Source: Chryseobacterium oryzae
Lineage (GTDB): Bacteria; Bacteroidota; Bacteroidia; Flavobacteriales; Weeksellaceae
Assembly (NCBI RefSeq): GCF_022811665.1
Contig: NZ_CP094529.1
Location: 2,728,001-2,792,000 of the forward strand
Direction: 5' to 3'
Length of the DNA stretch: 64,000 nt
Shown: piece by piece, positions 1 to 8,323 of the stretch
How positions within the stretch are numbered: the stretch's first letter is position 1
How the letters are laid out: each line of letters opens with the position of its first letter
Program-made: the position numbers and the translations under genes
The notes under the pieces: generated by a model
Told to the model about the DNA's origin: nothing
Seen by the model: only the letters and a program-made list of their open reading frames with translations
Databases searched by the model: none

Positions 1-2
1 TG

Positions 3-623
3 CATCATTTCCCGGAAATCACTTTTGAAAATCTCACTTGCGAAAGTCCCGATTTTATCGCCAAATGCAATGGTAAAAAGATAGGAATAGAACTTACTGA
101 AGTGATTAATCATCTTGAAATGAAAAAAATGGAAAGTAATCTGAATAAGATTTTCCGCCAGGCGGAAATATTACTGGAACAAGAAAACGCTGCGAAATAT
201 CGTGGCGTTTATTTTTTGGAATTTCACGAGCATATTGCTATTGATAATCTAGAAAAACAGCAGGAAATTATTCTTAACATCTATAAAAGCATTAAAAAAG
301 AAAAACCTGTTGGAGTTGTGAAAAATTTGAGAAAATCTTCTCACCGCAGAAATGTTTTTATCACCCACGAATACAATATGAATCTTTTTGATGAGCTATG
401 TTCCGAAAAAATTGTAGAACTTATTAAAAAGAAGAATGAAAAATTTCCTTTTTACGATAATTCTGTGGACGAATGTTGGCTAGTAATTGTTTCGGATATG
501 AACTCTATTGCATCCAGATACACGTTTATCCAAGATCAGCAACATCTTGAATCGGTTAAAAGTCCGTTTCATAAAATTCTTCACCTCGAAAATCTTTATG
601 GAAATATTACAAGTATTAAATAA
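3..623 (+). CDS. Partial hypothetical protein with PD-(D/E)XK-like motif (5' end outside window)
   Basis: The frame is open from the first bases, so the gene starts left of the window. An internal GTG at 102 would be a poor start because conserved-looking sequence lies before it. The visible N-terminal part reads SPDF, then about ten residues, then IGIELTEV. This spacing resembles the PD...ExK core of restriction-like nucleases, with threonine where lysine is usual. The rest is charged and helical, with a lysine-rich stretch and no signal peptide or membrane segment. I do not recognise the family. A nuclease role is only a motif-level guess. It ends in a stop at 621-623, and 134 bases separate it from the next gene. 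Confidence 0.6.
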   Translation, partial: HHFPEITFENLTCESPDFIAKCNGKKIGIELTEVINHLEMKKMESNLNKIFRQAEILLEQENAAKYRGVYFLEFHEHIAIDNLEKQQEIILNIYKSIKKEKPVGVVKNLRKSSHRRNVFITHEYNMNLFDELCSEKIVELIKKKNEKFPFYDNSVDECWLVIVSDMNSIASRYTFIQDQQHLESVKSPFHKILHLENLYGNITSIK

Positions 624-757
624 AATCTAGATTATTATATAGAATAAGCAAATAATAGAATTATTCCTTATCATATTTGGATTATTATTTTAAATATAGT
701 AATTTTTAAATAAATTTATTTAAATTTGATACACTTTAACCTTAATACCAATAAGAT

Positions 758-2854
758 ATGAGAAAAATTCTATTAGCTACTCTTTTCTGCATTTCATCTT
801 TATTGTACTCTCAGGCAGACTGCTCTACCGCTTTGTCGGTATGTGGTAACTCCACCATTACATATAGCCCCACAGGTATAGGCAATGTGAACGAATCTTT
901 GGGAGGATGTCTTAGCAGCGGAGAACACAATTCTATCTGGTATAAAATTACAATTGCAACCAGTGGAACTTTAACTTTTGATTTGGTACCTACCAACTCT
1001 GATGCGGATTATGATTGGGCAATCTACGGACCCAATTCAACATGCGGATCTCTTGGAACTCCCATTCGCTGTAATGCAGCAACTGTTGTGGGCGTGGGTG
1101 CTTCAACAGGTCTGAATATGACAAGCACCATAACGAGTGCTGCCGGAGGTTCATTAACTCCGTACTGTCAATACCTGAATGTAACGGCTGGCGAAACTTA
1201 TTATTTATATATTGATAACTGGGTGGGAGCCGGTAGTTCTACCACAGCACCTTTTTCGCTTACTTGGGGCGGAACAGCTACTTTATCTTCACCATTTACC
1301 AATTCTAGCATTCAACCAAATCCTTTTGTTCCTCCAGGATCTCCGGCTGCGAACCCGAATGATCCTAGAGAAATTCTTATCTGTGTGAGCCCGGCAACAT
1401 TTGATTTCAGCACACTTTCTGCGGGAATTCTGAATTCAAATCCTAATTTCACAGTATCTTATCACAATTCTCAAAATGATGCATTAACAGGATCAAACCC
1501 TCTTACAGGAAATCAAACCGTAAATACAACTACTACTTATTATTACAGTATTCATTATCAGGATCCTGCGAACCCAAATAATCCTTTGAATTCATGCCGA
1601 CAAATTGGAGCTTTCAAGTTTAAGCAAGGAAATATTGTTGCCAATGATGTCACTATGTATGCATGTAACAATAATTACAGCGGACAGGGATTATACAACC
1701 TCACCACTGCAGGTGTATTTTCGGGAAGTAATGTGGTGATAAAATATTTTCCTACTATGAATGATCTGAATGCAGGTACTTCTCAGATTAGCAATCCTAC
1801 ACAGTATGTCTCTGGTCCCGGAACTGTGTATGCATTGGTTACCACTTCAGAAGGCTGTTCAGATTCTGCGGCAATAACTTTAAGTTTTTATTCTGGTTTT
1901 TCCGTTAAGGACGCTACATTAAAGGTATGTACTTTTAATTCTGTTATAAAAACTGGAGTATTTGATCTTTCTACAGCGAATGTTTCCTCGCAATCAGGAT
2001 TAACAAAAGAATATTACCCTTCTGTAACCGATGCTATTAACGAAACCAATAAAATTACTGCTTATCAGAATTATGTATCTCCCAACGGATATGTTTTTGT
2101 AAAAGTAACAGATGCAAATGCTTGTTATAAAATTGCTAAAATAAATTTGGAAGTAATTCCTCCAGTTTATTCTACTGTCTTGAAAGATAAAACAATTTGT
2201 TTTGAAGACAAAACAACTCTGGATGCCGGATCTGGATTCAGCGAGTACGAATGGAGCACCGGAGCCACTACACAAACCATTTCTAATGTAGGAGTAGGTA
2301 CTTATTGGGTAAAACTTAAAACCGGAGACTGTATTGCTATTCAGAATGTAAGAGTTTATGCAGCCAAAAGCCCTGTAATTACCAGTGTGAACATCTCTAA
2401 CACAACTGTTACCATCAATGTAAACGGAGGAACTGCACCATACAAATATTCTATGGACAATGTTTCTTGGCAAGATTCTAATGTTTTCTCTAATCTGAAA
2501 AGAGGAGATCATAAAATCTTTGTAAAAGACCAATACAATTGTAATCCTATTGAAATTTCGATTGTTGTTCCTAATATCATTAATGTAATTACTCCCAATG
2601 GTGACGGATATAATGATGCTATAGATTATTCTGCATTAGCCAATAAACAGAATCTTGTTTTTGATGTGTATGACAGATATGGAAATATGATCTTCCATGC
2701 CGACAAGTTCAATAATTACAAATGGGAAGGAACTTCCGGAAACAAAAAAGTTCCTACCGGAAATTACTGGTATTCTATTACTTGGAATGAAAATGACAAA
2801 AAAAATACCCAAATGAAATATTCCGGATGGGTAATGGTAAAAAACAGAGAATAA
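758..2854 (+). CDS. Secreted protein with T9SS type B sorting domain (gliding-motility-associated C-terminal domain)
   Basis: 698 residues. It opens with a signal peptide (MRKILLATLFCISSLLYSQ) and ends with the roughly 90-residue type B sorting domain of the type IX secretion system. That domain has the hallmark ITPNGDGYND near residue 610, then FDVYDRYGNMIF and GNYWY. The domain is known to direct proteins through the outer membrane in Bacteroidetes. The N-terminal third is rich in Gly, Ser and Thr with paired cysteines. The middle holds repeated beta-rich segments, including SGFSEYEWSTGATTQTI, typical of Ig/PKD-like cell-surface modules. The passenger function is unknown; adhesin-like is plausible. 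It is a single gene with a hairpin terminator just downstream. Confidence 0.88.
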   Translation: MRKILLATLFCISSLLYSQADCSTALSVCGNSTITYSPTGIGNVNESLGGCLSSGEHNSIWYKITIATSGTLTFDLVPTNSDADYDWAIYGPNSTCGSLGTPIRCNAATVVGVGASTGLNMTSTITSAAGGSLTPYCQYLNVTAGETYYLYIDNWVGAGSSTTAPFSLTWGGTATLSSPFTNSSIQPNPFVPPGSPAANPNDPREILICVSPATFDFSTLSAGILNSNPNFTVSYHNSQNDALTGSNPLTGNQTVNTTTTYYYSIHYQDPANPNNPLNSCRQIGAFKFKQGNIVANDVTMYACNNNYSGQGLYNLTTAGVFSGSNVVIKYFPTMNDLNAGTSQISNPTQYVSGPGTVYALVTTSEGCSDSAAITLSFYSGFSVKDATLKVCTFNSVIKTGVFDLSTANVSSQSGLTKEYYPSVTDAINETNKITAYQNYVSPNGYVFVKVTDANACYKIAKINLEVIPPVYSTVLKDKTICFEDKTTLDAGSGFSEYEWSTGATTQTISNVGVGTYWVKLKTGDCIAIQNVRVYAAKSPVITSVNISNTTVTINVNGGTAPYKYSMDNVSWQDSNVFSNLKRGDHKIFVKDQYNCNPIEISIVVPNIINVITPNGDGYNDAIDYSALANKQNLVFDVYDRYGNMIFHADKFNNYKWEGTSGNKKVPTGNYWYSITWNENDKKNTQMKYSGWVMVKNRE

Positions 2855-2872
2855 TTGGAATATAAGATTATG

Positions 2873-2897
2873 AAAAACCGCCTGTGGGCGGTTTTTC
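2873..2897 (+). terminator. Rho-independent terminator of the T9SS gene
   Basis: Ten-base perfect arms aaaaaccgcc and ggcggttttt around a TGTG loop, ending in five T. It lies 19 bases after the stop of the secreted protein gene. Confidence 0.85.
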
Positions 2898-2973
2898 TGT
2901 TTTAGAATGCTTTTTCGAGAAAAAAACACTATCCATTCAGCTCTGTTCCGCAAAACTACTTTACTAATGTCTT

Positions 2974-3067
2974 TAGCCCTGATTGCAGCGGCATCCTTTT
3001 TTGTGGCAGGCGAAGCGAAGTGGAGTCTGCCACAAAAAAGATACAGCGGAAAGCAGGAAACAGCTCC
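2974..3067. repeat. Structured intergenic repeat, possible RNA element
   Basis: A 14-base perfect stem (2996-3009 with 3027-3040, arms ctttttt-gtggcag) caps a symmetric internal loop. Each side of the loop carries CAGCGG (2985-2990 and 3044-3049). Outside it, CCTG and CAGG can pair again (2978-2981 with 3054-3057), then AGC with GCT. I recall similar elements, ending in AGCGGAAAGCAGG and AGCTCC, between genes in many Flavobacteriia. That recollection is unverified. Function unknown. It lies between the T9SS terminator and the deoD promoter. Confidence 0.6.
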
Positions 3068-3140
3068 AAATAAAAACCATTAATAGAATATTTTTTCAAT
3101 CTCTCAGAAAATAGAACAACTTCATCATTCAGTTAATTGT

Positions 3141-3148
3141 TATCTTTG
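3141..3148 (+). promoter_or_regulatory. Promoter -7 box TATCTTTG for deoD
   Basis: Exact match to the Bacteroidetes -7 consensus TAnnTTTG, 25 bases before the deoD ATG at 3173. It argues against the alternative TTG start at 3137, which would lie upstream of the promoter. No clear -33 TTG at the expected spacing. Confidence 0.6.
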
Positions 3149-3172
3149 TCAAAATTTAAAAAAACAAAAAAT

Positions 3173-3883
3173 ATGAGCATTCACATTAGTGCCAAAAAGG
3201 GTGAAATCTCCAAAGTAGTTTTGCAGCCCGGTGATCCTTTGAGAGCAAAATATATCGCTGAAAATTTTCTTGAAAACGCAAAATTGGTGAGCCAGACAAG
3301 AGGTATTTTTTATTACACAGGAACGTATAAAGGAAAAGAAATTACTGTTGGAGCAAGCGGAATGGGTTTCCCAAGCATCGGAATTTATTCGTTTGAACTG
3401 TTTACAGAATATGAAGTGGACACCATTATAAGAATCGGAACTTGCGGCGGATATTCTAATGACGTAAAACTTTTTGACCTTCTGAATGTGGAAAATGCGG
3501 CAAGTGAAAGCACGTACGCAAAATTTGCATGGGGATTTGAAGATGACATTCTCCCTCACCAAGGAAATATCTACCATGTTATTAACGAAACGGCTGAACA
3601 ACTGGGTCTGAAAACAAGAGCGACCAACATCCACAGCAGTGATATTTTTTATAGAAAAGATCCTTCAATCCCGGAGATTGCAACAAAATACAGCTGTCCT
3701 GCCGTAGAAATGGAAGCGTTTGGATTATTTGCCAATGCAAAACAATTAGGAAAAAACGCGGCAACAATTCTTACCGTTTCCGATATTATTCCTACTCAGG
3801 AGCAAATTTCTTCTGATGAAAGAGAAAGAGCTTTAAAACCTATGATTGAACTGGCTTTAGAATCTGCTTTAAAGGTTATTTAA
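3173..3883 (+). CDS. deoD: Purine nucleoside phosphorylase, DeoD type
   Basis: 236 residues, the usual DeoD length. It cleaves purine (deoxy)nucleosides with phosphate to free base and (deoxy)ribose-1-phosphate in nucleoside salvage. Catalytic and binding residues fall at the same numbers as in the E. coli enzyme: His4, Gly20, Asp21, Arg24, Arg43, Arg87 (in RIGTCGG), Glu179 to Glu181 (VEMEAF), Asp204 and Arg217. That supports ATG 3173 as the start rather than upstream codons. It is a single-gene unit: its own -7 box lies upstream, and a strong hairpin separates it from the convergent gene. Confidence 0.96.
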   Translation: MSIHISAKKGEISKVVLQPGDPLRAKYIAENFLENAKLVSQTRGIFYYTGTYKGKEITVGASGMGFPSIGIYSFELFTEYEVDTIIRIGTCGGYSNDVKLFDLLNVENAASESTYAKFAWGFEDDILPHQGNIYHVINETAEQLGLKTRATNIHSSDIFYRKDPSIPEIATKYSCPAVEMEAFGLFANAKQLGKNAATILTVSDIIPTQEQISSDERERALKPMIELALESALKVI

Positions 3884-3900
3884 TCTAAAAAAAAACATAC

Positions 3901-3936
3901 AAAAAGCTCATTTTCAGTGAAAATGAGCTTTTTTTT
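3901..3936. terminator. Bidirectional terminator between deoD and the GNAT-nitrilase gene
   Basis: Long hairpin with arms aaaagctcatttt and aaaatgagctttt, an A-run before and a T-run after. It therefore works for both the + strand deoD and the convergent - strand gene ending at 3964. Confidence 0.88.
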
Positions 3937-3963
3937 AATTTATCGCAGAAATATTTCGGGATT

Positions 3964-5466
3964 TTATTTCAAATAAGTATCATAAAGATCTTTTCTACGG
4001 TCATTTAAAACCTGTACAGAACCGTTGTAATGAAGATCTTTCAGTAAATTTAAATCTACATCTACAATTAAAGTCATTTCTGTATTAGGTGTAGCTTCAC
4101 CTTTAATCGCATTGGATGGAAAAGCAAAATCTGAAGGGGTAAAAACCGCAGCCTGACCAAACTGAATATCCATATTATTTACACCCGGCAAATTTCCCAC
4201 ACAACCAGCAATCGCTACATAACATTCGTTTTCGATAGCTCTTGCAGCGGCACAATGACGAACTCTGGTATATGCATTCTGCGTATCGGTAAGATAAGGT
4301 ACAAAAAGTATTTTCATGCCCTGATCTGCAAGAATTCTTGGTAATTCGGGGAATTCAACATCATAGCAAATTACCAGTCCTATTTTTCCGCAATCGGTAT
4401 CAAAAACTTTAATCTCGCTACCTCCTTTCATTCCGTAATATTTTCTTTCATTCGGGGTAATGTGTACTTTTCTGTATTCATCTATTCTTCCATCGCGATG
4501 CAAGAGATAACTGATGTTGTACAGATCATTATTTTCAAAAATCGGCATACTCCCCGAAATGATATTGACATTATAACTGATTGCCAGTTCGGAAATTTTA
4601 TTTTTAATCTGTTCGGTGAGTTTTGCCAATTCAATCATACTGTCACGTTCCGAAAGCTTATTAAACGGTGCAAGCAAAGGAGTATTGAAAAGTTCAGGAA
4701 ACAGTACAAAATCTGACTTGTAATCACCCATTACATTCACAAAAAATTCTACCTGCTCGTAAAATGCATTAATGTCTTTAAAATGCCTCATCTGCCATTG
4801 AACTAAACCCAGCCTAACCACACTGTCCTGCATTGTATTTGGTTTTTTGCTGTAATAGATATTATTCCATTGAAGCAAAACTGCATTTTCTCGGGAAGCT
4901 TCATCTTCAGGAAGATACTTTTTGAGCACTTTTATTGGCAAAAAATTGTTGGATAGCTGAAAAGAAAGTACAGGATCGTACATTTCCTTATCTCTTACTT
5001 TTCGGATGTATTCTCTGGGTGAAAGTTCGTGACTGTATTTATGGTAGTGAGGAATTCTGCCGCCAAGAATTATAGATTTAAGATTGAGCTGTTCGCAGAG
5101 CTCTTTTCTCGCGTCATACAATCTTCTTCCCAACCTCAACTCACGATATTGCGGATCTACAAATATTTCGATACCATACAGTACATTTCCGGTAGAAATA
5201 TGGGTGTTGAATGTATAATTCCCAGTTATATCGCTGTAAGTGTGGTCATCCCCAAACTCATCATAATTTACAATAATTGAAAGTGCAACTGCTGCTATTT
5301 TATCGTCTACGGTAATACAGATTTGCCCTGCTTCAAAAATCTTATTTAGTTTTGCGATACTTTTTTTAGACCATACATATTCTGACATTTGGGGATAAGC
5401 CCTTCTCATTGTTTCTACCAATTCATCATAATCCTCAACCTTTAAGGTACGCGTTTCTATCTGCAT
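3964..5466 (-). CDS. Bifunctional GNAT acetyltransferase / carbon-nitrogen hydrolase (nitrilase superfamily)
   Basis: 500 residues in two domains. Residues 1 to about 190 look like a GNAT N-acetyltransferase, with an acetyl-CoA-loop-like stretch around 104-115 (DPQYRELRLGRRLY). Residues about 215-495 are a complete nitrilase-fold amidohydrolase with the Glu-Lys-Cys triad: Glu258 (FPELF), Lys333 (RKVHITPNE) and Cys367 (VICYDVEFPE). The hydrolase half should cleave an amide or nitrile C-N bond; the acceptor of the GNAT half is unknown. Such fusions recur in Bacteroidetes. Physically joining the two suggests sequential or opposing reactions on one N-acyl substrate, which is inference. It stands alone, convergent with deoD. 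Confidence 0.9.
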   Translation of the reverse strand: MQIETRTLKVEDYDELVETMRRAYPQMSEYVWSKKSIAKLNKIFEAGQICITVDDKIAAVALSIIVNYDEFGDDHTYSDITGNYTFNTHISTGNVLYGIEIFVDPQYRELRLGRRLYDARKELCEQLNLKSIILGGRIPHYHKYSHELSPREYIRKVRDKEMYDPVLSFQLSNNFLPIKVLKKYLPEDEASRENAVLLQWNNIYYSKKPNTMQDSVVRLGLVQWQMRHFKDINAFYEQVEFFVNVMGDYKSDFVLFPELFNTPLLAPFNKLSERDSMIELAKLTEQIKNKISELAISYNVNIISGSMPIFENNDLYNISYLLHRDGRIDEYRKVHITPNERKYYGMKGGSEIKVFDTDCGKIGLVICYDVEFPELPRILADQGMKILFVPYLTDTQNAYTRVRHCAAARAIENECYVAIAGCVGNLPGVNNMDIQFGQAAVFTPSDFAFPSNAIKGEATPNTEMTLIVDVDLNLLKDLHYNGSVQVLNDRRKDLYDTYLK

Positions 5467-5578
5467 ATTTTATTTTTTCCTAAAGTTAAATAAAAACTTA
5501 GAAAATATCAAGTTTAAGAAGGCTGTAAGAAAGAATAGCAAGCTTGAAAAAATGAAAATTTCAAATATTTTATCTGAA

Positions 5579-6310
5579 TCACGGTAATTTTGCGACCAAA
5601 CTTTCCGGAAGGATTTTTAGAATAAAATAAATGATTTTCCACTTAAAATTGGGGACGATAGTAAACGTATTTCCGGCATTTACAATAAAATCTGCAACAT
5701 AATCCGGCTGCATGATGAGGTTTTTATTCAACTCTAAACCAGCATTAATTTTGGTATCAATATATCCGATTACTAAAGCATTAACTTTAATTCTTCTGTG
5801 CGACAATTCTTGTCTTAAACCTGCTAAATAGGTTGTAAATGCGGCTTTAGTACTTCCATAGACGAAATTACTTTTTCTTCCACGTACTCCCGAAAGTGAA
5901 GACAACCCAATGATTCGTTCTAAATTTTTATTGCTTTCATCAGTGGCAATAATATTCAGAATTGAGACGGCTCCCATGTAATTAACCTGCATCATTTGTT
6001 GAGTTCCGCTAAAATCCTTTAAGGCTATTTCATTTTCCACCAAAAATCCTGCTGCATAAACAGCTATATGAGGTTTTACGGAAAGTGCGTCGTAAAATTT
6101 CTGGTGAGAACCAAAATCGGATGAGTCAAAATGTAAAATTGCAACTTTTGAATTTAGATTATTGGCATGAACGAATTCTTCTAAAGATTGTAAATTTCTA
6201 GATGCCGCAATTACAGAAAATCCTTTGGCAACATATTTTTTGATACATTCTTTTGCCACATCCGAATTAGCTCCTAAAATAAGTACTATTTTGTTTATAT
6301 TTTGACTCAT
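5579..6310 (-). CDS. Short-chain dehydrogenase/reductase family oxidoreductase
   Basis: 243 residues from the ATG at 6310, which gives the sequence MSQNINKIVLILGANSDVAK. The upstream in-frame extension reads through a G+C-rich hairpin and is not credible. It has a Rossmann nucleotide-binding segment (LILGANSDVAKE, variant of TGxxxGIG), a Ser near 146 (GLSSLSG) and the catalytic YxxxK (YGSTK). So it should be an NAD(P)-dependent oxidoreductase on an unknown carbonyl or alcohol. The C-terminus is hydrophobic (WKIIYFILKILPESLV) and may associate with the membrane. It follows yajC on the same strand, but the hairpin at 6336-6370 lies between them. Confidence 0.88.
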   Translation of the reverse strand: MSQNINKIVLILGANSDVAKECIKKYVAKGFSVIAASRNLQSLEEFVHANNLNSKVAILHFDSSDFGSHQKFYDALSVKPHIAVYAAGFLVENEIALKDFSGTQQMMQVNYMGAVSILNIIATDESNKNLERIIGLSSLSGVRGRKSNFVYGSTKAAFTTYLAGLRQELSHRRIKVNALVIGYIDTKINAGLELNKNLIMQPDYVADFIVNAGNTFTIVPNFKWKIIYFILKILPESLVAKLP

Positions 6311-6335
6311 GAAAGAATATTTTTTATGTAAAAAA

Positions 6336-6370
6336 GTTTCGGCGGGGCGGCTTCGCCGCCCCGCCGAAAC
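6336..6370. repeat. G+C-rich perfect hairpin (dispersed palindrome, copy 1)
   Basis: 16-base perfect inverted repeat (6336-6351 with 6355-6370, loop TTC), almost entirely G and C in an A+T-rich setting. It begins TTTCGGCGGGGC and is followed by GAAG. It shares the TTTCGGCGG-R-GC core with the hairpin at 15032. No T-run, so not a standard terminator. Confidence 0.75.
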
Positions 6371-6392
6371 GAAGTATTTTAAAATTCCGAAT

Positions 6393-6770
6393 TTATTTTT
6401 TTTCGGTTTCAATCTCTTTTTTATCTGCAGGTTTTTCAGCCGCAGCTTTTGTAGCTTTTTCACCAAAACGGTTTTCGGTGAACTCTCTTGAAATAGCCGC
6501 TTTTTCGAATTTCAGTTTACCAGAAAGAGTTTCAATAATTACTCCGTCTTCCAGAACCTGTGCAATTCTCCCATGAAGACCAGAAGTAAGAACTACTCTG
6601 CTTCCCACTTTTAGTTCTTCCTGAAATTTTTTCTCCATTTTCTGCTTTTTCATCTGAGGTCTAATCATTAGGAAATAAAACCCAACAAACATTACCCCCA
6701 TCATAATAAGCATCATAGGAGAATTTCCTCCTGGTGCAGCCTGCAAAAATATTGTTTCTAAATTAATCAT
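6393..6770 (-). CDS. yajC: Preprotein translocase subunit YajC
   Basis: 125 residues. It is the small inner-membrane accessory of the Sec translocon (SecDF-YajC). One N-terminal membrane helix (about 20-37, MLIMMGVMFVGFYFLMIRP) is followed by the family signature IRPQMKKQKM and a soluble domain (VGSRVVLTSGLHGRI). The lysine and alanine-rich tail is common in Bacteroidetes homologues. It lies one base after the DUF1573 gene, in the nusB-DUF1573-yajC order, so it is probably co-transcribed with them. Confidence 0.95.
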   Translation of the reverse strand: MINLETIFLQAAPGGNSPMMLIMMGVMFVGFYFLMIRPQMKKQKMEKKFQEELKVGSRVVLTSGLHGRIAQVLEDGVIIETLSGKLKFEKAAISREFTENRFGEKATKAAAEKPADKKEIETEKK

Positions 6771-6771
6771 A

Positions 6772-7314
6772 TTACTTTTCGATATTAGCTGTAAATGTTA
6801 ATCTAATCGGCGACTTATCTACGTTAGCAAAAACATCTGCATATTTACTAACAGCACCATCGAAGTTAGTAGAATCGAAGCTTAAAGTAATTTTTCCTTT
6901 TTTACCCGGCATAATCGGATCTTTTGTAAAATCTGGAGCAGTACATCCACACCCAGGTTTAACTTCAGAAATAATTAAAGGATTTTTACCTGTATTAGTG
7001 ATTTCGTACACATGGTCTACTTTTTTACCTTTTTTAATGTTTCCAAAATCAAAACTGTTTTCAGAAAGTGCAACAGTAGTAATAGGTTGGTTAGATTTAG
7101 CAGGTGCAGCTGCTTCTCCTGTTACAGCTGTATTAGCAGGAACCGGCACATTTTCTGGCACTACTTGTCCTGCAGAATTGCTATCTTTAGGTGCATTAGT
7201 AGAGTCTACATTAGTAATTTCTGTATTGGAAGTTTCTTTTTTCTCCTCTTTTTTACAAGAAACCAATCCGAATCCGATAACGGATAAAGCTATTATTGAT
7301 AATGTCTTTTTCAT
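6772..7314 (-). CDS. DUF1573 domain lipoprotein
   Basis: 180 residues. The signal peptide ends in a lipobox-like segment (GFGLVSCKKEEKK, Cys20), so it should be a lipoprotein. A low-complexity Asn/Ala/Pro linker spans about 25-75. The C-terminal DUF1573 domain (about 80-178) has an Ig-like beta fold and the family signature FDFGNIKKGKKVDHVYEITN, then VKPGCGCTAPDF. The domain is widespread in Bacteroidetes; its function is not established. It lies between nusB and yajC with gaps of 12 and 1 bases, indicating one operon. Confidence 0.93.
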   Translation of the reverse strand: MKKTLSIIALSVIGFGLVSCKKEEKKETSNTEITNVDSTNAPKDSNSAGQVVPENVPVPANTAVTGEAAAPAKSNQPITTVALSENSFDFGNIKKGKKVDHVYEITNTGKNPLIISEVKPGCGCTAPDFTKDPIMPGKKGKITLSFDSTNFDGAVSKYADVFANVDKSPIRLTFTANIEK

Positions 7315-7326
7315 TTTTTATTTTGT

Positions 7327-8232
7327 TTAAATTCTGTTTAAATCTTTACAATATTTGTCTAAAATACCATTGATGAAAATATTCGATCTGTCGGTTGCAA
7401 ATACTTTAGCAATCTCGATATATTCATTAATAATTACTCTTGAAGGCGTAAAACTAAAATTATCCAACTCTGTAAAAGCAGTCGTTAAGATAACTTTATC
7501 CATAAGAGAAACTCTCTCCAAATCCCAGTTTTCCAGACGTTCTGAGAGTTTCTTTTCATTAGCTTCCCAATTATTGAGAGTATCTCTCAAAAGTTTGCTG
7601 GCGAAATTCTTATCCTCTTCGTCTTTCATCATTTTAATGAGCGTTCTGCTTTCTTCGTTTTCCTTCATAAAACCGATGGTTTTCTGTATCATCGAATTGG
7701 CAATGTGAATATCATCTGCCCAAGTAAGCTCTCTATCGCTGATGTAATCGTGGAAATCGTCGTTTTCTGCAATATACCTCAAGAAAAGCTTCCCGATAAA
7801 CTTCTGATCTTCTTCAAAAGAATACCCTTCTTCTTTCATAAAATCCTGATACCTTTTTCCGGCAGTTATTCTCTGGAAAGTTTTCACCAGCATATCATCA
7901 TGAAGATCCCATTTAAGATCTTTGTGCTGTCCGGTAAAAAAAAGTCTTTCAGGGTTTTCTTCAAGCTTTTTTAAAACCTGATTGTTGATGAATTTTTGGT
8001 TGGGATTTATATCAGAATCTGTTTTGAAGTATTTGTTTTTACCAATTTCCATCTGATTTTCTGCCAGCTCTTTCAAACCTACCAAAAAATTCAACTGAAA
8101 AATATAGAGATTATAGATTTTCTCTATTCCTGTAAACATATTTTTTTCTAATACATCTGTTTTAACAGGGTTTTGGTAGTACGAATAAACAGTTTCTACC
8201 ACTTTCTCACGGATTTGTCTTCTTCCTAACAT
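7327..8232 (-). CDS. nusB: Transcription antitermination factor NusB
   Basis: 301 residues, about twice the length of the E. coli protein. This is usual in Bacteroidetes, where an extra N-terminal helical region precedes the NusB fold. The start MLGRRQIREKVVETVYSYYQ carries the RNA-binding R-R-x-R-E motif. The C-terminal half (about 200-300) holds the conserved segment LTTAFTELDNF, then SRVIINEYIEIAKVF and FINGILDK. NusB binds boxA RNA with S10 to promote rRNA antitermination. It is the first gene of the leftward nusB-DUF1573-yajC run, with a TAnnTTTG box 23 bases upstream. Confidence 0.95.
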   Translation of the reverse strand: MLGRRQIREKVVETVYSYYQNPVKTDVLEKNMFTGIEKIYNLYIFQLNFLVGLKELAENQMEIGKNKYFKTDSDINPNQKFINNQVLKKLEENPERLFFTGQHKDLKWDLHDDMLVKTFQRITAGKRYQDFMKEEGYSFEEDQKFIGKLFLRYIAENDDFHDYISDRELTWADDIHIANSMIQKTIGFMKENEESRTLIKMMKDEEDKNFASKLLRDTLNNWEANEKKLSERLENWDLERVSLMDKVILTTAFTELDNFSFTPSRVIINEYIEIAKVFATDRSNIFINGILDKYCKDLNRI

Positions 8233-8254
8233 TCAAAGAGCTTTTTTATGCGGG

Positions 8255-8262
8255 CAAAGATA
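8255..8262 (-). promoter_or_regulatory. Promoter -7 box TATCTTTG for nusB operon
   Basis: On the minus strand this reads TATCTTTG, a full match to TAnnTTTG, 22 bases before the nusB ATG. Confidence 0.55.
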
Positions 8263-8306
8263 TGAAATTTAAAATTTACTCGATTCTCGTTCTGCTCCAA
8301 TTTTTG

Positions 8307-8314
8307 TAATTTTG
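8307..8314 (+). promoter_or_regulatory. Promoter -7 box TAATTTTG for the ABC exporter
   Basis: Full TAnnTTTG match ending 9 bases before the ATG at 8324. The resulting 5' leader would be very short. Confidence 0.5.
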
Positions 8315-8323
8315 TGAAAGTTT

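Noticed and set aside
3137..3172. Upstream TTG start for deoD
   Set aside because: It would place the start before the TATCTTTG promoter box; ATG 3173 gives residue numbering identical to E. coli DeoD.
6311..6466. Long N-terminal extension of the SDR protein
   Set aside because: It would read through the G+C-rich hairpin and into the yajC 3' end; ATG 6310 starts the Rossmann fold normally.
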